Shown in pieces: positions 43,767 to 50,447 of a stretch of DNA of 50,447 nucleotides. The number at the start of each line of letters is the position of its first letter. The stretch's first letter is position 1. Origin of the DNA: an uncultured Pseudomonadota bacterium (GTDB taxonomy: Bacteria; Pseudomonadota; Gammaproteobacteria; Xanthomonadales; Ahniellaceae); NCBI GenBank assembly GCA_937996755.1, contig CALKUS010000156.1, forward strand, positions 1 through 50,447. Reading direction: 5' to 3'. The position numbers and the translations under genes are program-made. The notes under the pieces were generated by a model. The model saw only the letters and a program-made list of their open reading frames with translations. It did no database searches and was not told the DNA's origin.

Positions 43767-43802
43767 AAGGCACTGGATCCCGGCGTTCGCCGGGATGACG
43801 AC
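43767..43802. repeat. palindromic repeat upstream of the GIY-YIG gene (copy 2)
   Basis: A 35-nt unit AAGGCACTGGATCCCGGC..GCCGGGATGACGA with two differences (in the hairpin loop) from 43420-43454. It begins 12 bp upstream of the GIY-YIG start codon and may contain or block that gene's promoter. The 312 bp between the two copies contain exactly this gene. hutH begins 40 bp to the right. Confidence 0.85.
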
Positions 43803-43841
43803 CAGGAGGGTGCGGGATTCTCATCAGTTCTGGTATCGGAA

Positions 43842-45740
43842 ATGCCCGACAAGACTCGTACGATTTCCCTGACCGGCACCGCGCTCACGCGCGAGCAGGT
43901 TTCTGCCGTCGCGCGCGGCGAGGCGAAGATCACGCTCGACGCGCAGCAGCTCGCGCGCGTGCAGCGCACGGCGGATTTCCTGGCCGAAAAGGTGCGCTGC
44001 GGAGAACCCATTTACGGCGTGACGACGGGCTTCGGCAGCAATGCCGACAAGCTGCTCGGCGCGCATCGTGCGCGCGACGAATTGCCGGGCGGCAACCCGG
44101 AAGCGCCGGAAGGGACGCTGCTCGAGGAGCTTCAGCGCAACCTCGTGATCACGCATGCGGTGTGCGTCGGCGAGCCGTTCCCGGCCGACGTGGTGCGCGC
44201 GATGCTCGTGATCCGCGTGAACACGCTGATGCGCGGGCATTCCGGCATCCGCGCTTCCACGCTGCGGGCGCTCGCGGCGCTGCTCGAGCACGACATCGTG
44301 CCGATCATCCCGCGCTCCGGCTCGGTGGGCGCGAGCGGCGACCTCGCGCCGCTGTCGCACCTGGCGATCGTGCTGCTCGGCGGCGGCGAGGCGTGGCATC
44401 GCGGCGAGCGGATGAGCGGGGCCGACGCGTTGAAGTGCGCCGGGCTCGCGCCGATATCGCTCTCGCACAAGGAAGGCCTCGCGCTCAACAACGGTACGGC
44501 GCAGATGCTCGCGTGCGGCGTGCTCGCGCTCGAGCAGCTCGAGGCGCTCGCGGAAACCGCCGATCTCGCGGCTGCGATGACGCTCGATGCGTTCGCCGGC
44601 CGCACGTCCGCGTTCCGCCCGGAAGTGCACGCGCTGCGCCCGCATCCGGGCCAGGTGCACGTCGCGGCGAACCTGCTGCAATTGCTCGACGGCTCGACGC
44701 TCGCCGACATCCCGTACCACCTCGTGCCGAGCTTCCGCACGTGGACGGCGGCGTCGTGGCAGCGACCCGAGGAACAGGCGTACCGCTTCGACCTCGGCTG
44801 GAGCTGGGTGCCGCCGTCGCAGCGCCACGGGCGCGAAGCGTTCTACGCGCGCTTCCAGCCTTTCAAGGGCGGCAAGAAGCACCAGCCGCAGGACGCGTAC
44901 AGCCTGCGCTGCATCCCGCAGGTGCACGGCGCGGTGCGCGACGCGATCGCGCAGGCCGTGCGCATCATCGAGGTGGAGCTGAACGCGGTCACCGACAATC
45001 CGCTCGTGTTCCCCGATGCGGAGAACCCGCGCTTCATCGAGGACCAGGTGATCTCGGCCGGCCACTTCCACGGCATGCCGCTCGCGCTCGCGATGAGCTA
45101 CCTGAAAGCGGCGATCCCCGTGCTGGCGAGCATCTCGGAGCGCCGCCTCAACAAGCTGCTCGATCCCGCGACGAACGACGGCCTGCCGCCGTTCCTGATC
45201 GGCAACGAGGACGGCACGGACTCCGGCTTCATGATCGTGCAGTACACCGCGGCCGCGATCGTGAACGACCTCGCGACGCGCGCGCACCCGGCGTCGGTCT
45301 ACAACGTGCCGACGAGCGCAAACGCCGAAGACCACGTGTCGATGGGCGCGAACGAAGCGCGCCACGTGCTCGACATGTGCGGCGATCTTTCGCGCGTGCT
45401 CGCGCTGGAGCTGTACACCGCGGCGCAGGCGCTCGAGTACCGCCAGGACATGCTCAACGCCGCGCGCAACGTCGCGAAGCGCGGCGAAGCGGTGCTGCTC
45501 GGCTCGAAGGTGGGGAACGCGCCGTTGCCGGGCCAGCCGCAACGGACGCAGTTCGACGACGAGGTGCGCGCGCTCGGCGAAGCGCTCGCGTCGGCCGGCG
45601 AGTTCCACCCGGGCAAGGCCGTGCAGAAAGCGTTCGAGAAGATCCGCGCGCGCGTGGCGTTCATGCCGAAGGACCGTGCGATGGATGGCGACGTCGCGGC
45701 GATGTGCGAGCTCGTGGCGAGCGGCGAGTTGCTCAGGTAA
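43842..45740 (+). CDS. hutH: histidine ammonia-lyase-like MIO enzyme, enlarged
   Basis: Deaminates histidine to urocanate, or another aromatic amino acid. The MIO-forming triad Ala164-Ser165-Gly166 lies in GSVGASGDLAPLSH; YGVTTGFGSNA and the specificity segment LVITHAVCVGEP (Thr-His, like Ser-His of HutH and unlike Phe-Leu of PAL) favour histidine. At 632 residues it is about 120 longer than usual HutH (about 510): about 50 extra residues rich in Trp, Arg and Lys lie between LLDGSTLADIP and YSLRC (about residues 290-350), plus extensions at both ends. No hutU, hutI or hutG is nearby, so a role in histidine catabolism is not supported by context. Confidence 0.8.
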   Translation: MPDKTRTISLTGTALTREQVSAVARGEAKITLDAQQLARVQRTADFLAEKVRCGEPIYGVTTGFGSNADKLLGAHRARDELPGGNPEAPEGTLLEELQRNLVITHAVCVGEPFPADVVRAMLVIRVNTLMRGHSGIRASTLRALAALLEHDIVPIIPRSGSVGASGDLAPLSHLAIVLLGGGEAWHRGERMSGADALKCAGLAPISLSHKEGLALNNGTAQMLACGVLALEQLEALAETADLAAAMTLDAFAGRTSAFRPEVHALRPHPGQVHVAANLLQLLDGSTLADIPYHLVPSFRTWTAASWQRPEEQAYRFDLGWSWVPPSQRHGREAFYARFQPFKGGKKHQPQDAYSLRCIPQVHGAVRDAIAQAVRIIEVELNAVTDNPLVFPDAENPRFIEDQVISAGHFHGMPLALAMSYLKAAIPVLASISERRLNKLLDPATNDGLPPFLIGNEDGTDSGFMIVQYTAAAIVNDLATRAHPASVYNVPTSANAEDHVSMGANEARHVLDMCGDLSRVLALELYTAAQALEYRQDMLNAARNVAKRGEAVLLGSKVGNAPLPGQPQRTQFDDEVRALGEALASAGEFHPGKAVQKAFEKIRARVAFMPKDRAMDGDVAAMCELVASGELLR

Positions 45741-45741
45741 T

Positions 45742-45822
45742 CGTCATTCCCGCGAAGGCGGGAATCCATTGCGCTACCACGCGTTGTACGGGCGATGGAT
45801 TCCCGCCTTCGCGGGAATGACG
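45742..45822. repeat. perfect 28-bp inverted repeat between hutH and ldt
   Basis: Arms 45742-45769 and 45795-45822 are perfectly complementary (each with a TTCCCGC/GCGGGAA palindrome and CGTCAT end) around 25 nt. It sits between convergent genes, one base after the hutH stop and just before the ldt stop (45824-45826), so it probably ends transcription from both sides. It belongs to the same style of repeat as 43378-43454 but with a different core. Confidence 0.85.
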
Positions 45823-45823
45823 T

Positions 45824-46636
45824 CTAATGGGGCAAGCGCCACGCATCGCGCAGCCGCTCCAGCTCCGGCTGCGGCAACAGCACGAACACCGGCCTGCGCT
45901 CGGGCTGCAGCCACGCGAGCACGTGGCGCAGCCCCTTCTCGTCCATCGCCGTGCAGCCCGCGGTCGCTTCGTCGGGCGCCTTCCAGACGTGCGCGAAGAT
46001 GCAGCTGCCGCCGCCCGGCATGCGCTTCGGGTTGTGCTCGATGACGAAGCCGACGACGTAGCGCTGGTCGCCGTCCGCATGCAGGTCGCGGCGCATCGGC
46101 TCGGTCGAGCCGCGCACGGCGTCGGCGCCCACGTCTTTCTCGTCGACGATCGTGTTGTAGAGCGGCGACGCGGGCACGTCGATGCACCAGTCGCCGGCGT
46201 CCATCGCCGCGAACGGCATGCGCGTGCGCAGCGAGTCGCCGTAGCCGAACGCCGTGCCGATCGCGAATGCGCCGGCCGGCGCCTTGCCGTCGCCCTCGCG
46301 CTTCTGTGGCCCGGGCTGCGCGTCGTGCAACCCGAGGCCCCACGCCGTGCCCGTGCGGCCGACCGTCACGTCGATGGCGCTACCGACCGTCCTCCAGCCG
46401 CCGCCGTCGCGCGCGTAGCGGCGCAGCGTGCCCGTGGTTGCGTTCCAGTCTGCGGTCGTGACGAGCACGAGCTGGTTTGCCTCCGCGATCGGCGACGACG
46501 CGGTTGTAGGGTGGGCAGCTTCGCTGCCCACGCGCATCACGTCCGCGTGGGCAGCGGAGCTGCCCACCCTACGAGCGGCGCCATCGTGCGCACACGAGGC
46601 CAGCAGGATCAGAAGCGCGCAGGCTGCGAGCCTCAT
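45824..46636 (-). CDS. L,D-transpeptidase (YkuD-type) lipoprotein with repeat-encoded linker
   Basis: A 270-residue lipoprotein: signal MRLAACALLILLASC with lipobox Cys15, then a linker of about 25 residues encoded by a palindromic repeat (RRVGSSAAHADVMRVGSEAAHPT), then a YkuD-like domain (NQLVLVTTADWNATTGTLRRY to the end). Putative catalytic region: VIEHNPKRMPGGGSCIFAHVWKAPDEATAGCTAMDE, with His and Cys in the GSxxFxH...GCTAM form typical of the L,D-transpeptidase-like subgroup. It would act on peptidoglycan from the outer membrane. Last gene of a coupled operon; its ATG overlaps the RpiR stop. Confidence 0.82.
   Translation of the reverse strand: MRLAACALLILLASCAHDGAARRVGSSAAHADVMRVGSEAAHPTTASSPIAEANQLVLVTTADWNATTGTLRRYARDGGGWRTVGSAIDVTVGRTGTAWGLGLHDAQPGPQKREGDGKAPAGAFAIGTAFGYGDSLRTRMPFAAMDAGDWCIDVPASPLYNTIVDEKDVGADAVRGSTEPMRRDLHADGDQRYVVGFVIEHNPKRMPGGGSCIFAHVWKAPDEATAGCTAMDEKGLRHVLAWLQPERRPVFVLLPQPELERLRDAWRLPH
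46506..46572. repeat. GTAG-headed palindromic repeat inside the ldt coding sequence
   Basis: Inverted 29-nt arms (46506-46534 and 46544-46572, one mismatch) are each a palindrome GTGGGCAGC/GCTGCCCAC with GTAGG ends. It lies in frame within ldt, just after the lipobox, and is translated into a flexible Ala/Arg/Val-rich linker. The GTAG head matches the repeat at 2195-2255 and RAYT-associated REPs. Confidence 0.85.
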
Positions 46637-47493
46637 GTATCGAGCATGTCCTGCACGCGCTCCGCATTGGAGTCGAGCTGCGCAAGCCGGCCTTTGCCCT
46701 CCTCGCACAGCAGCACGAAGATGAGGTCGAGCAGGTGGGTGAGCGCGGAGTGGTAGAGCAGCGGTTGCACGTGCGGGCGCTCGTCGTGCGCGGACACCAG
46801 CAGTGCGGCGTCGGCGTGTGCGCGCAGCGGGTTCGGCGTGTGGCGCGTCACCGAGACCACCTTGCCGCCGCGCTCGCGGAATTGCCGCGCGATGTGGCAC
46901 AGCGACGCCTGCCGGCCGTGCTCGGAGAACACGATCAGCACGTCCTTCGCGTCGGCAGTCGATGTCGCCGCCGTCATGAGCACGGTGTCGAAGTGGTGCA
47001 CGCACAGCACGCCGACGAGCGACAGGCGCATCGCGAACGCCCGCGCCGGGATGCCGTCGCCGCCGAGTCCGATCACGAACACGCGGCGCGCGCGCTCGAT
47101 CGTGTCGGCGATCGCGTCCACGTTGCCCGGCGGGTTGATCAACCGCGTCTCTTCCTCGGCGCGCGCCTTCGCGCTCCACAGGCCCGCGGCGAGTGCCGAG
47201 TGCGGATCGTCGCGCGCAGGCGCGGCTTTCTCGGCGCGCGCCGCGCCGCTCTCGCGCGCGATCGCCTCGCCGATCGAATACTTCAGGTCGGGGTAGCCCT
47301 TGAAGCCGAGCTTCTGGCTGAACTTCACGACGCTCGACTGGCTGATGCCGAGCGCGTTCGCGAGCTGCTGCGAGGAATAGTCGCGCAGGAAGTGCGCGTT
47401 CTCGACGAGGTAGTCGGCGATGCGCCGCTCGATCGCCGACATCTGGTCGCGCTCGGCGCGTATGCGCAGCAGCGGCGACAGCTCGGCGTTCAT
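46633..47493 (-). CDS. RpiR-family regulator (HTH + SIS domain)
   Basis: A 286-residue regulator: N-terminal HTH_6 (SAIERRIADYLVENAHFLRDYSSQQLANALGISQSSVVKFSQKLGFKGYPDLK), linker, then a SIS sugar-phosphate-binding domain (RRVFVIGLGGDGIPARAFAMRL, DVLIVFSEHGRQASLCHIARQFRERGGKVVSVT). RpiR proteins such as MurR sense sugar phosphates, often amino-sugar derivatives from the wall. It is encoded between the epimerase and the L,D-transpeptidase, with ATGA overlaps on both sides, so it probably controls this operon in response to a muropeptide or MurNAc-phosphate-like signal (inference). Confidence 0.88.
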   Translation of the reverse strand: MNAELSPLLRIRAERDQMSAIERRIADYLVENAHFLRDYSSQQLANALGISQSSVVKFSQKLGFKGYPDLKYSIGEAIARESGAARAEKAAPARDDPHSALAAGLWSAKARAEEETRLINPPGNVDAIADTIERARRVFVIGLGGDGIPARAFAMRLSLVGVLCVHHFDTVLMTAATSTADAKDVLIVFSEHGRQASLCHIARQFRERGGKVVSVTRHTPNPLRAHADAALLVSAHDERPHVQPLLYHSALTHLLDLIFVLLCEEGKGRLAQLDSNAERVQDMLDT

Positions 47494-48587
47494 GCAGCGA
47501 GGTCCGCCAGGCCGCGGATCGACTTGATGCCGAGGCCGGGCGAGTCGGGGATGGAGATCTCCGACTCGTTGAAGATCACGCCGCCTTCGACCGGATTGAA
47601 CGTGCAGAGCGACGGACCGTCGAGGTCGACCTTCGTGATCACGTTCGCCTTCGCGACGGCGAGGTGCACGGCCGCCGCGACGCTGATCGAAGTCTCGACC
47701 ATGCAGCCGATCATGCACTCCACCTGGTACAGCGCGCAGATGTCGGCGATCTGGATCGCCTTCGACAGGCCGCCCGTCTTCATCAGCTTGATGTTGACGA
47801 TGTCGGCCGCGCGCATGCGGATCAGCTCGATCACCTCGGCCGGCCCGAACACGCTTTCGTCCGCCATGATCGGCGTGTGCACGCGGTCGGTGACGTACTT
47901 GAGTCCATCGAGGTCCTGTGCCTTCACCGGCTGCTCGACGAGCTCGAGGTGCACGCCGGCGTCCTCGAGCGTCTGCAGCGCGTACACCGCCTGCTTCGCG
48001 GTCCAGCCCTGGTTCGCGTCGAGGCGCAGCAGTGCGCGGCCGTCGACCGCGGCGTGGATCGCCTTCACGCGCTCGATGTCGACGCCGATGTCCTTGCCGA
48101 TCTTGATCTTGAGCGTCTCGAAGCCGCGCTCCACCGCCGCGATCGAGTCGGCCACCATCTTCTCGATGTAGTCGACGCTGATCGTGATGTCGGTGGTGAT
48201 CACGGGGTCGCCGCCGCCGAGCATCTTGTAGAGCGGCGCGCCGTAGAGCTGCGCCCAGAGGTCGTACACGGCGATCTCGACGGCCGCCTTCGCGCTCGAG
48301 TTCTTCTCGATCGCGTTCTGGATGAGCTGCGTGATGCGGTTGAGGTTCGCGACGTCCTGGCCGATCAGGCGCGGCGAGATGAACTTGCGGATCGCCTCGA
48401 CGATCGAGCCGTGCGTGTCGCCCGTGATCACGGCCGTCGCGGGCGCCTCGCCGTAGCCGATGTGGCCGGTGTCCGTGTGGATCGAGACGACGATGTCCTC
48501 GACCGTGTCGACCGTGCGCAACGCCGTCTTGAACGGCGTCTTCAGCGGCACGCGCAACATGGCGAAGCGGATGTCGGTGATTTTCAT
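47490..48587 (-). CDS. ycjG: L-Ala-D/L-Glu epimerase (enolase superfamily)
   Basis: Converts L-Ala-D-Glu from peptidoglycan into L-Ala-L-Glu for degradation. The 365-residue protein has the muconate-lactonising-enzyme layout: catalytic Lys160/Lys162 (LKIKIG), metal ligands Asp190 (RLDANQGW), Glu218 (VEQP) and Asp243 (MADES), opposite Lys267 (NIKLMK), and Asp321-Leu-Asp323-Gly (VDLDGP), the substrate-binding motif of dipeptide epimerases. It overlaps the RpiR gene by ATGA. The NlpC/P60 stop lies 2 bp upstream of its start, so the chain DUF819, NlpC/P60, epimerase is contiguous. Confidence 0.9.
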   Translation of the reverse strand: MKITDIRFAMLRVPLKTPFKTALRTVDTVEDIVVSIHTDTGHIGYGEAPATAVITGDTHGSIVEAIRKFISPRLIGQDVANLNRITQLIQNAIEKNSSAKAAVEIAVYDLWAQLYGAPLYKMLGGGDPVITTDITISVDYIEKMVADSIAAVERGFETLKIKIGKDIGVDIERVKAIHAAVDGRALLRLDANQGWTAKQAVYALQTLEDAGVHLELVEQPVKAQDLDGLKYVTDRVHTPIMADESVFGPAEVIELIRMRAADIVNIKLMKTGGLSKAIQIADICALYQVECMIGCMVETSISVAAAVHLAVAKANVITKVDLDGPSLCTFNPVEGGVIFNESEISIPDSPGLGIKSIRGLADLAA

Positions 48588-48588
48588 C

Positions 48589-49977
48589 CTAGTTTTTCCC
48601 CGTCCGACGGATGCGCTGGATGGCGGTGATGCGGTCGACGTAGGGCACGCCGTCGCCCGCGAGCAACGTTTCGAGCGGCGTCACCGAAACGCCGTTGAGC
48701 TTCACGCGCTCGATCGCGCCGTCGGCGCTGCGCGCATTGAAGCCGGTCGTGTCGTGGATCACGTAGTGCAGGCCCTTGTCCTTGCCGATGACCATCATCA
48801 CGTGGCCCGGGATGTACACGAGGTCGCCGGTGTCGAGCGCCTTCACGGCCTTGCGGCGCGCCTCGACGTCGCCGTCCGCGAACGCGACGCGGTCGAGCGC
48901 GGGGCTCGTCGCCTGGTCCGAGGTGTTGCGCGGCAGGACCACGCCGAAGCTGCGGTAGACCTCGGACACGAAGCCCGAGCAGTCGCGCGTGCCGTAATCG
49001 TGGCCCCAGCCGTAGCGCTCGCCGAGGAACTTGAACGACTGGCGCACGATGGCCGGGCGCTCGAGCGCGAGGTACTCCATGGCCACGTCTGCCGAGCGCG
49101 GGATGAGTGCCGGCGCGAAAGCGAGCGAGCCGTCGTCGTTGCGCACGGGCAGCACGACCACCCAGGCGTTGTACGGGTTCTGGCCGTTGACGGGCTCGTT
49201 CGCGGGCCAGTCCGTGCGCAGCGGCAGTCGCACGCCCATGTCGAGGCCGAGCTTCGAGACGCGTGGCTCCTCGCGCGTGTAGACGGTCTCGACATCCGCG
49301 CCCGTGACGATCACGGCGGGTTCGCGCCTGCCGTAGCCGAAGACGTCGTCGGGCGCGCCGATGGCCACGTCCTTCGCTTCGATCCACGCCACGTACAGCG
49401 GGCTGACCACGAACCACCAGCTGCCGTCGCGGCTGGCGTGCAGTACGCGGACCGGCGTGCCCGGGAACAGCGCGCTTTCCTGGAACCGGTCGATGTCGCG
49501 GTCGTCGCGGCTCGTGAAGACGCGCATGCGCGTGGGGAACGCGCGCACGCTGGCGCGGCGAACCACGAGGCCCGGACGCACGGTGGCTTCCGGGAAGATC
49601 GCGTCGCGGGCGAGCGAATCCACCAGCCTGCGGCGATCTTCGTCGCCCAACACCTCGCCGTCTTCGCGCCAGAGCGTGCGCTCCGGGAGCTGCGACAGCT
49701 CGTCCATGCGGCGCGCGACTTCTTCGGCGCGCATCGTGGGACCGATCCCGGCGACGTCGTTCACCGAAGGATCGAGCTCGAACAGCTTCGCGTTCTGCGC
49801 CGCGATCGCGGCGGCGTCGAGCTGCGGCTTGCGCGAGCGCAGCTGCTTCGCGACCCAGTAGTCGGGCGAGAGCTGCTCCATGGTCACGCCGGGCACGCCG
49901 CTCGGCGTGCCGCGCGCGAGCGCATCGCCCGCGAGCAGCGCGATGAGCAGGAGGACGGGAATGCGGATCGAATTCAT
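48589..49977 (-). CDS. NlpC/P60-family murein peptidase with SH3 domains
   Basis: A 462-residue exported protein: signal peptide (RIPVLLLIALLAGDALA), an N-terminal NLPC_P60 helper domain (SPDYWVAKQLRSRKPQLDAAAIAAQNAKL to about 130), two SH3-like domains (FPTRMRVFTS...VSPLYVAWI; VYTREEPRVSKLGLDMG), and a C-terminal NlpC/P60 domain with catalytic Cys333 in GTRDCSGFV, a His in YIPGHVMMV and HDTTGF downstream. Such four-domain enzymes cut gamma-D-Glu-diaminopimelate bonds in muropeptides (YkfC-like), releasing L-Ala-D-Glu, the substrate of the epimerase next door. Its start overlaps the DUF819 gene by ATGA. Confidence 0.9.
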   Translation of the reverse strand: MNSIRIPVLLLIALLAGDALARGTPSGVPGVTMEQLSPDYWVAKQLRSRKPQLDAAAIAAQNAKLFELDPSVNDVAGIGPTMRAEEVARRMDELSQLPERTLWREDGEVLGDEDRRRLVDSLARDAIFPEATVRPGLVVRRASVRAFPTRMRVFTSRDDRDIDRFQESALFPGTPVRVLHASRDGSWWFVVSPLYVAWIEAKDVAIGAPDDVFGYGRREPAVIVTGADVETVYTREEPRVSKLGLDMGVRLPLRTDWPANEPVNGQNPYNAWVVVLPVRNDDGSLAFAPALIPRSADVAMEYLALERPAIVRQSFKFLGERYGWGHDYGTRDCSGFVSEVYRSFGVVLPRNTSDQATSPALDRVAFADGDVEARRKAVKALDTGDLVYIPGHVMMVIGKDKGLHYVIHDTTGFNARSADGAIERVKLNGVSVTPLETLLAGDGVPYVDRITAIQRIRRTGKN

Positions 49978-50447
49978 GGCATCGGTACCGGTGCGAGCGC
50001 GCCCAGGATGCGCGCCATGGCGAGGCCCACGCCCGTGCCGAGCACGAGGCCGAGCATCGCGAGCAGCACGGCGATCGGCACGAGCACCTTGTCGTACGCC
50101 GCCGCGAGCACGGGCGCGGAGGCGGGACCACCGACCTGCGCGAGCGACGCGATGCCCGCGAGGTGCAGGTCGAAGCGAAACAGCTTTGCGCAGCCGGCGA
50201 GCATCAATGCGTGCAGCGCGAGCACGAGGAAGCCGGCCAGCACGAACATCGGCGCCTTGCCGAGGCCCGCGAAGCTCGACTGCGATGCGAGCACCGCGAC
50301 GAGCAGCGCGAGCAGCGCGCTGGCGATCGCGCCGGGCGTGGCGCGCGCGAGCGGCGTGCGCGCGACGATCAGCCCGAGCACGGTTGCGAACAGCACGGTC
50401 CACGACGTGGTCGTGAAGTAGCCCGAGACGGGCATCGCGGCGGCGAG
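49974..50447 (-). CDS. DUF819-family membrane permease, 5' end cut by window
   Basis: C-terminal 150-plus residues of a polytopic protein: helices around TVLFATVLGLIVA, AIASALLALLVAVLASQSSF, MFVLAGFLVLALHALMLAGCAKL, SLAQVGGPASAPVLAAAYDKVLVPIAVLLAMLGLVLGTGVGLAMA. The GGPASAPV motif and layout are those of DUF819 (YjcL-like), a putative transporter often encoded next to murein-dipeptide enzymes. Here it heads the operon and could import muropeptides or dipeptides (inference). The frame stays open to the window end; the N terminus and promoter lie outside. Confidence 0.82.
   Translation of the reverse strand, partial: LAAAMPVSGYFTTTSWTVLFATVLGLIVARTPLARATPGAIASALLALLVAVLASQSSFAGLGKAPMFVLAGFLVLALHALMLAGCAKLFRFDLHLAGIASLAQVGGPASAPVLAAAYDKVLVPIAVLLAMLGLVLGTGVGLAMARILGALAPVPMP

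Noticed and set aside
43756..43824. N-terminal extension of the GIY-YIG protein (HPGERRDP...)
   Set aside because: This is translation of the palindromic repeat; the domain starts at Met 43755.
43378..45822. Clustered repeats considered as a CRISPR array
   Set aside because: The units are palindromic, differ in sequence and are not regularly spaced with unique spacers; no cas genes are present.

Overview
This window is high-GC DNA (roughly 68-70% by eye) with dense, often overlapping genes. It is most likely a gammaproteobacterium of the Xanthomonadales. The strongest support is the arginine cluster: an N-acetylornithine carbamoyltransferase (argF'), argG, an argE'-type deacetylase, a fused NAG kinase/synthase, argC and argH, in the order and with the enzyme types known from Xanthomonas. 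The HisRS sequence also has the Xanthomonas-type insertion. The first 46 bases are not genomic: they are an Illumina adapter with an i5 index, so the left edge is an untrimmed contig end and argF' is cut there.

Layout. 47-7034 (+): arginine biosynthesis, with ATGA overlaps between argE'/argB and argC/argH and palindromic repeats at two junctions. 7027-14257 (-): CreD-like protein, DUF3999 and DUF2339 membrane proteins and a secreted PQQ-type beta-propeller. 14368-16674 (+): a tight arsenic operon (arsR, arsI, arsN2, arsC, MIP channel) with a clear promoter/operator, followed by an unassigned ATP-grasp-like protein (16775-18211). 18503-26615 (+): a CopL/CzcI-like peptide, a CzcCBA-type RND pump, a CDF exporter, an AraC-like regulator and a DUF3703 protein. 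26661-34226 (+): a copper module, with a CueR-like regulator on a MerR-type promoter, a P1B-type copper ATPase, a DUF305 protein, a second CopL-like peptide, a TolC-like lipoprotein, a Tat-exported multicopper oxidase and a duplicated NTF2-like protein. Together these form a metal/metalloid resistance island of about 20 kb.

34211-39536: two divergent AraC-family regulators face each other across a mirror-symmetric promoter region. The rightward one is translationally coupled to a large TonB-dependent receptor, followed by a YafK-like L,D-transpeptidase whose start codon lies inside a 15-bp hairpin. 39603-41572: small uncharacterised genes, including a divergent pair of paralogues, with a shared upstream element, and a GAF-domain protein. 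41584-43370: tRNA-Pro(CGG) with its own promoter and terminator (-) and hisS (+). 43378-43802: a small GIY-YIG nuclease gene bracketed by near-identical 35-bp palindromic repeats. 43842-45740: an enlarged histidine ammonia-lyase-like gene. 45824-50447 (-): a coupled muropeptide-handling operon of DUF819 permease (cut by the window end), NlpC/P60 peptidase, L-Ala-D/L-Glu epimerase, RpiR regulator and L,D-transpeptidase lipoprotein.

Recurring themes are metal stress, cell-wall recycling, several families of REP-like palindromes (two with GTAG heads), and promoters whose -10 box lies only 6-9 nt from the start codon, suggesting leaderless mRNAs. No transposase, integrase, rRNA or CRISPR array was seen.
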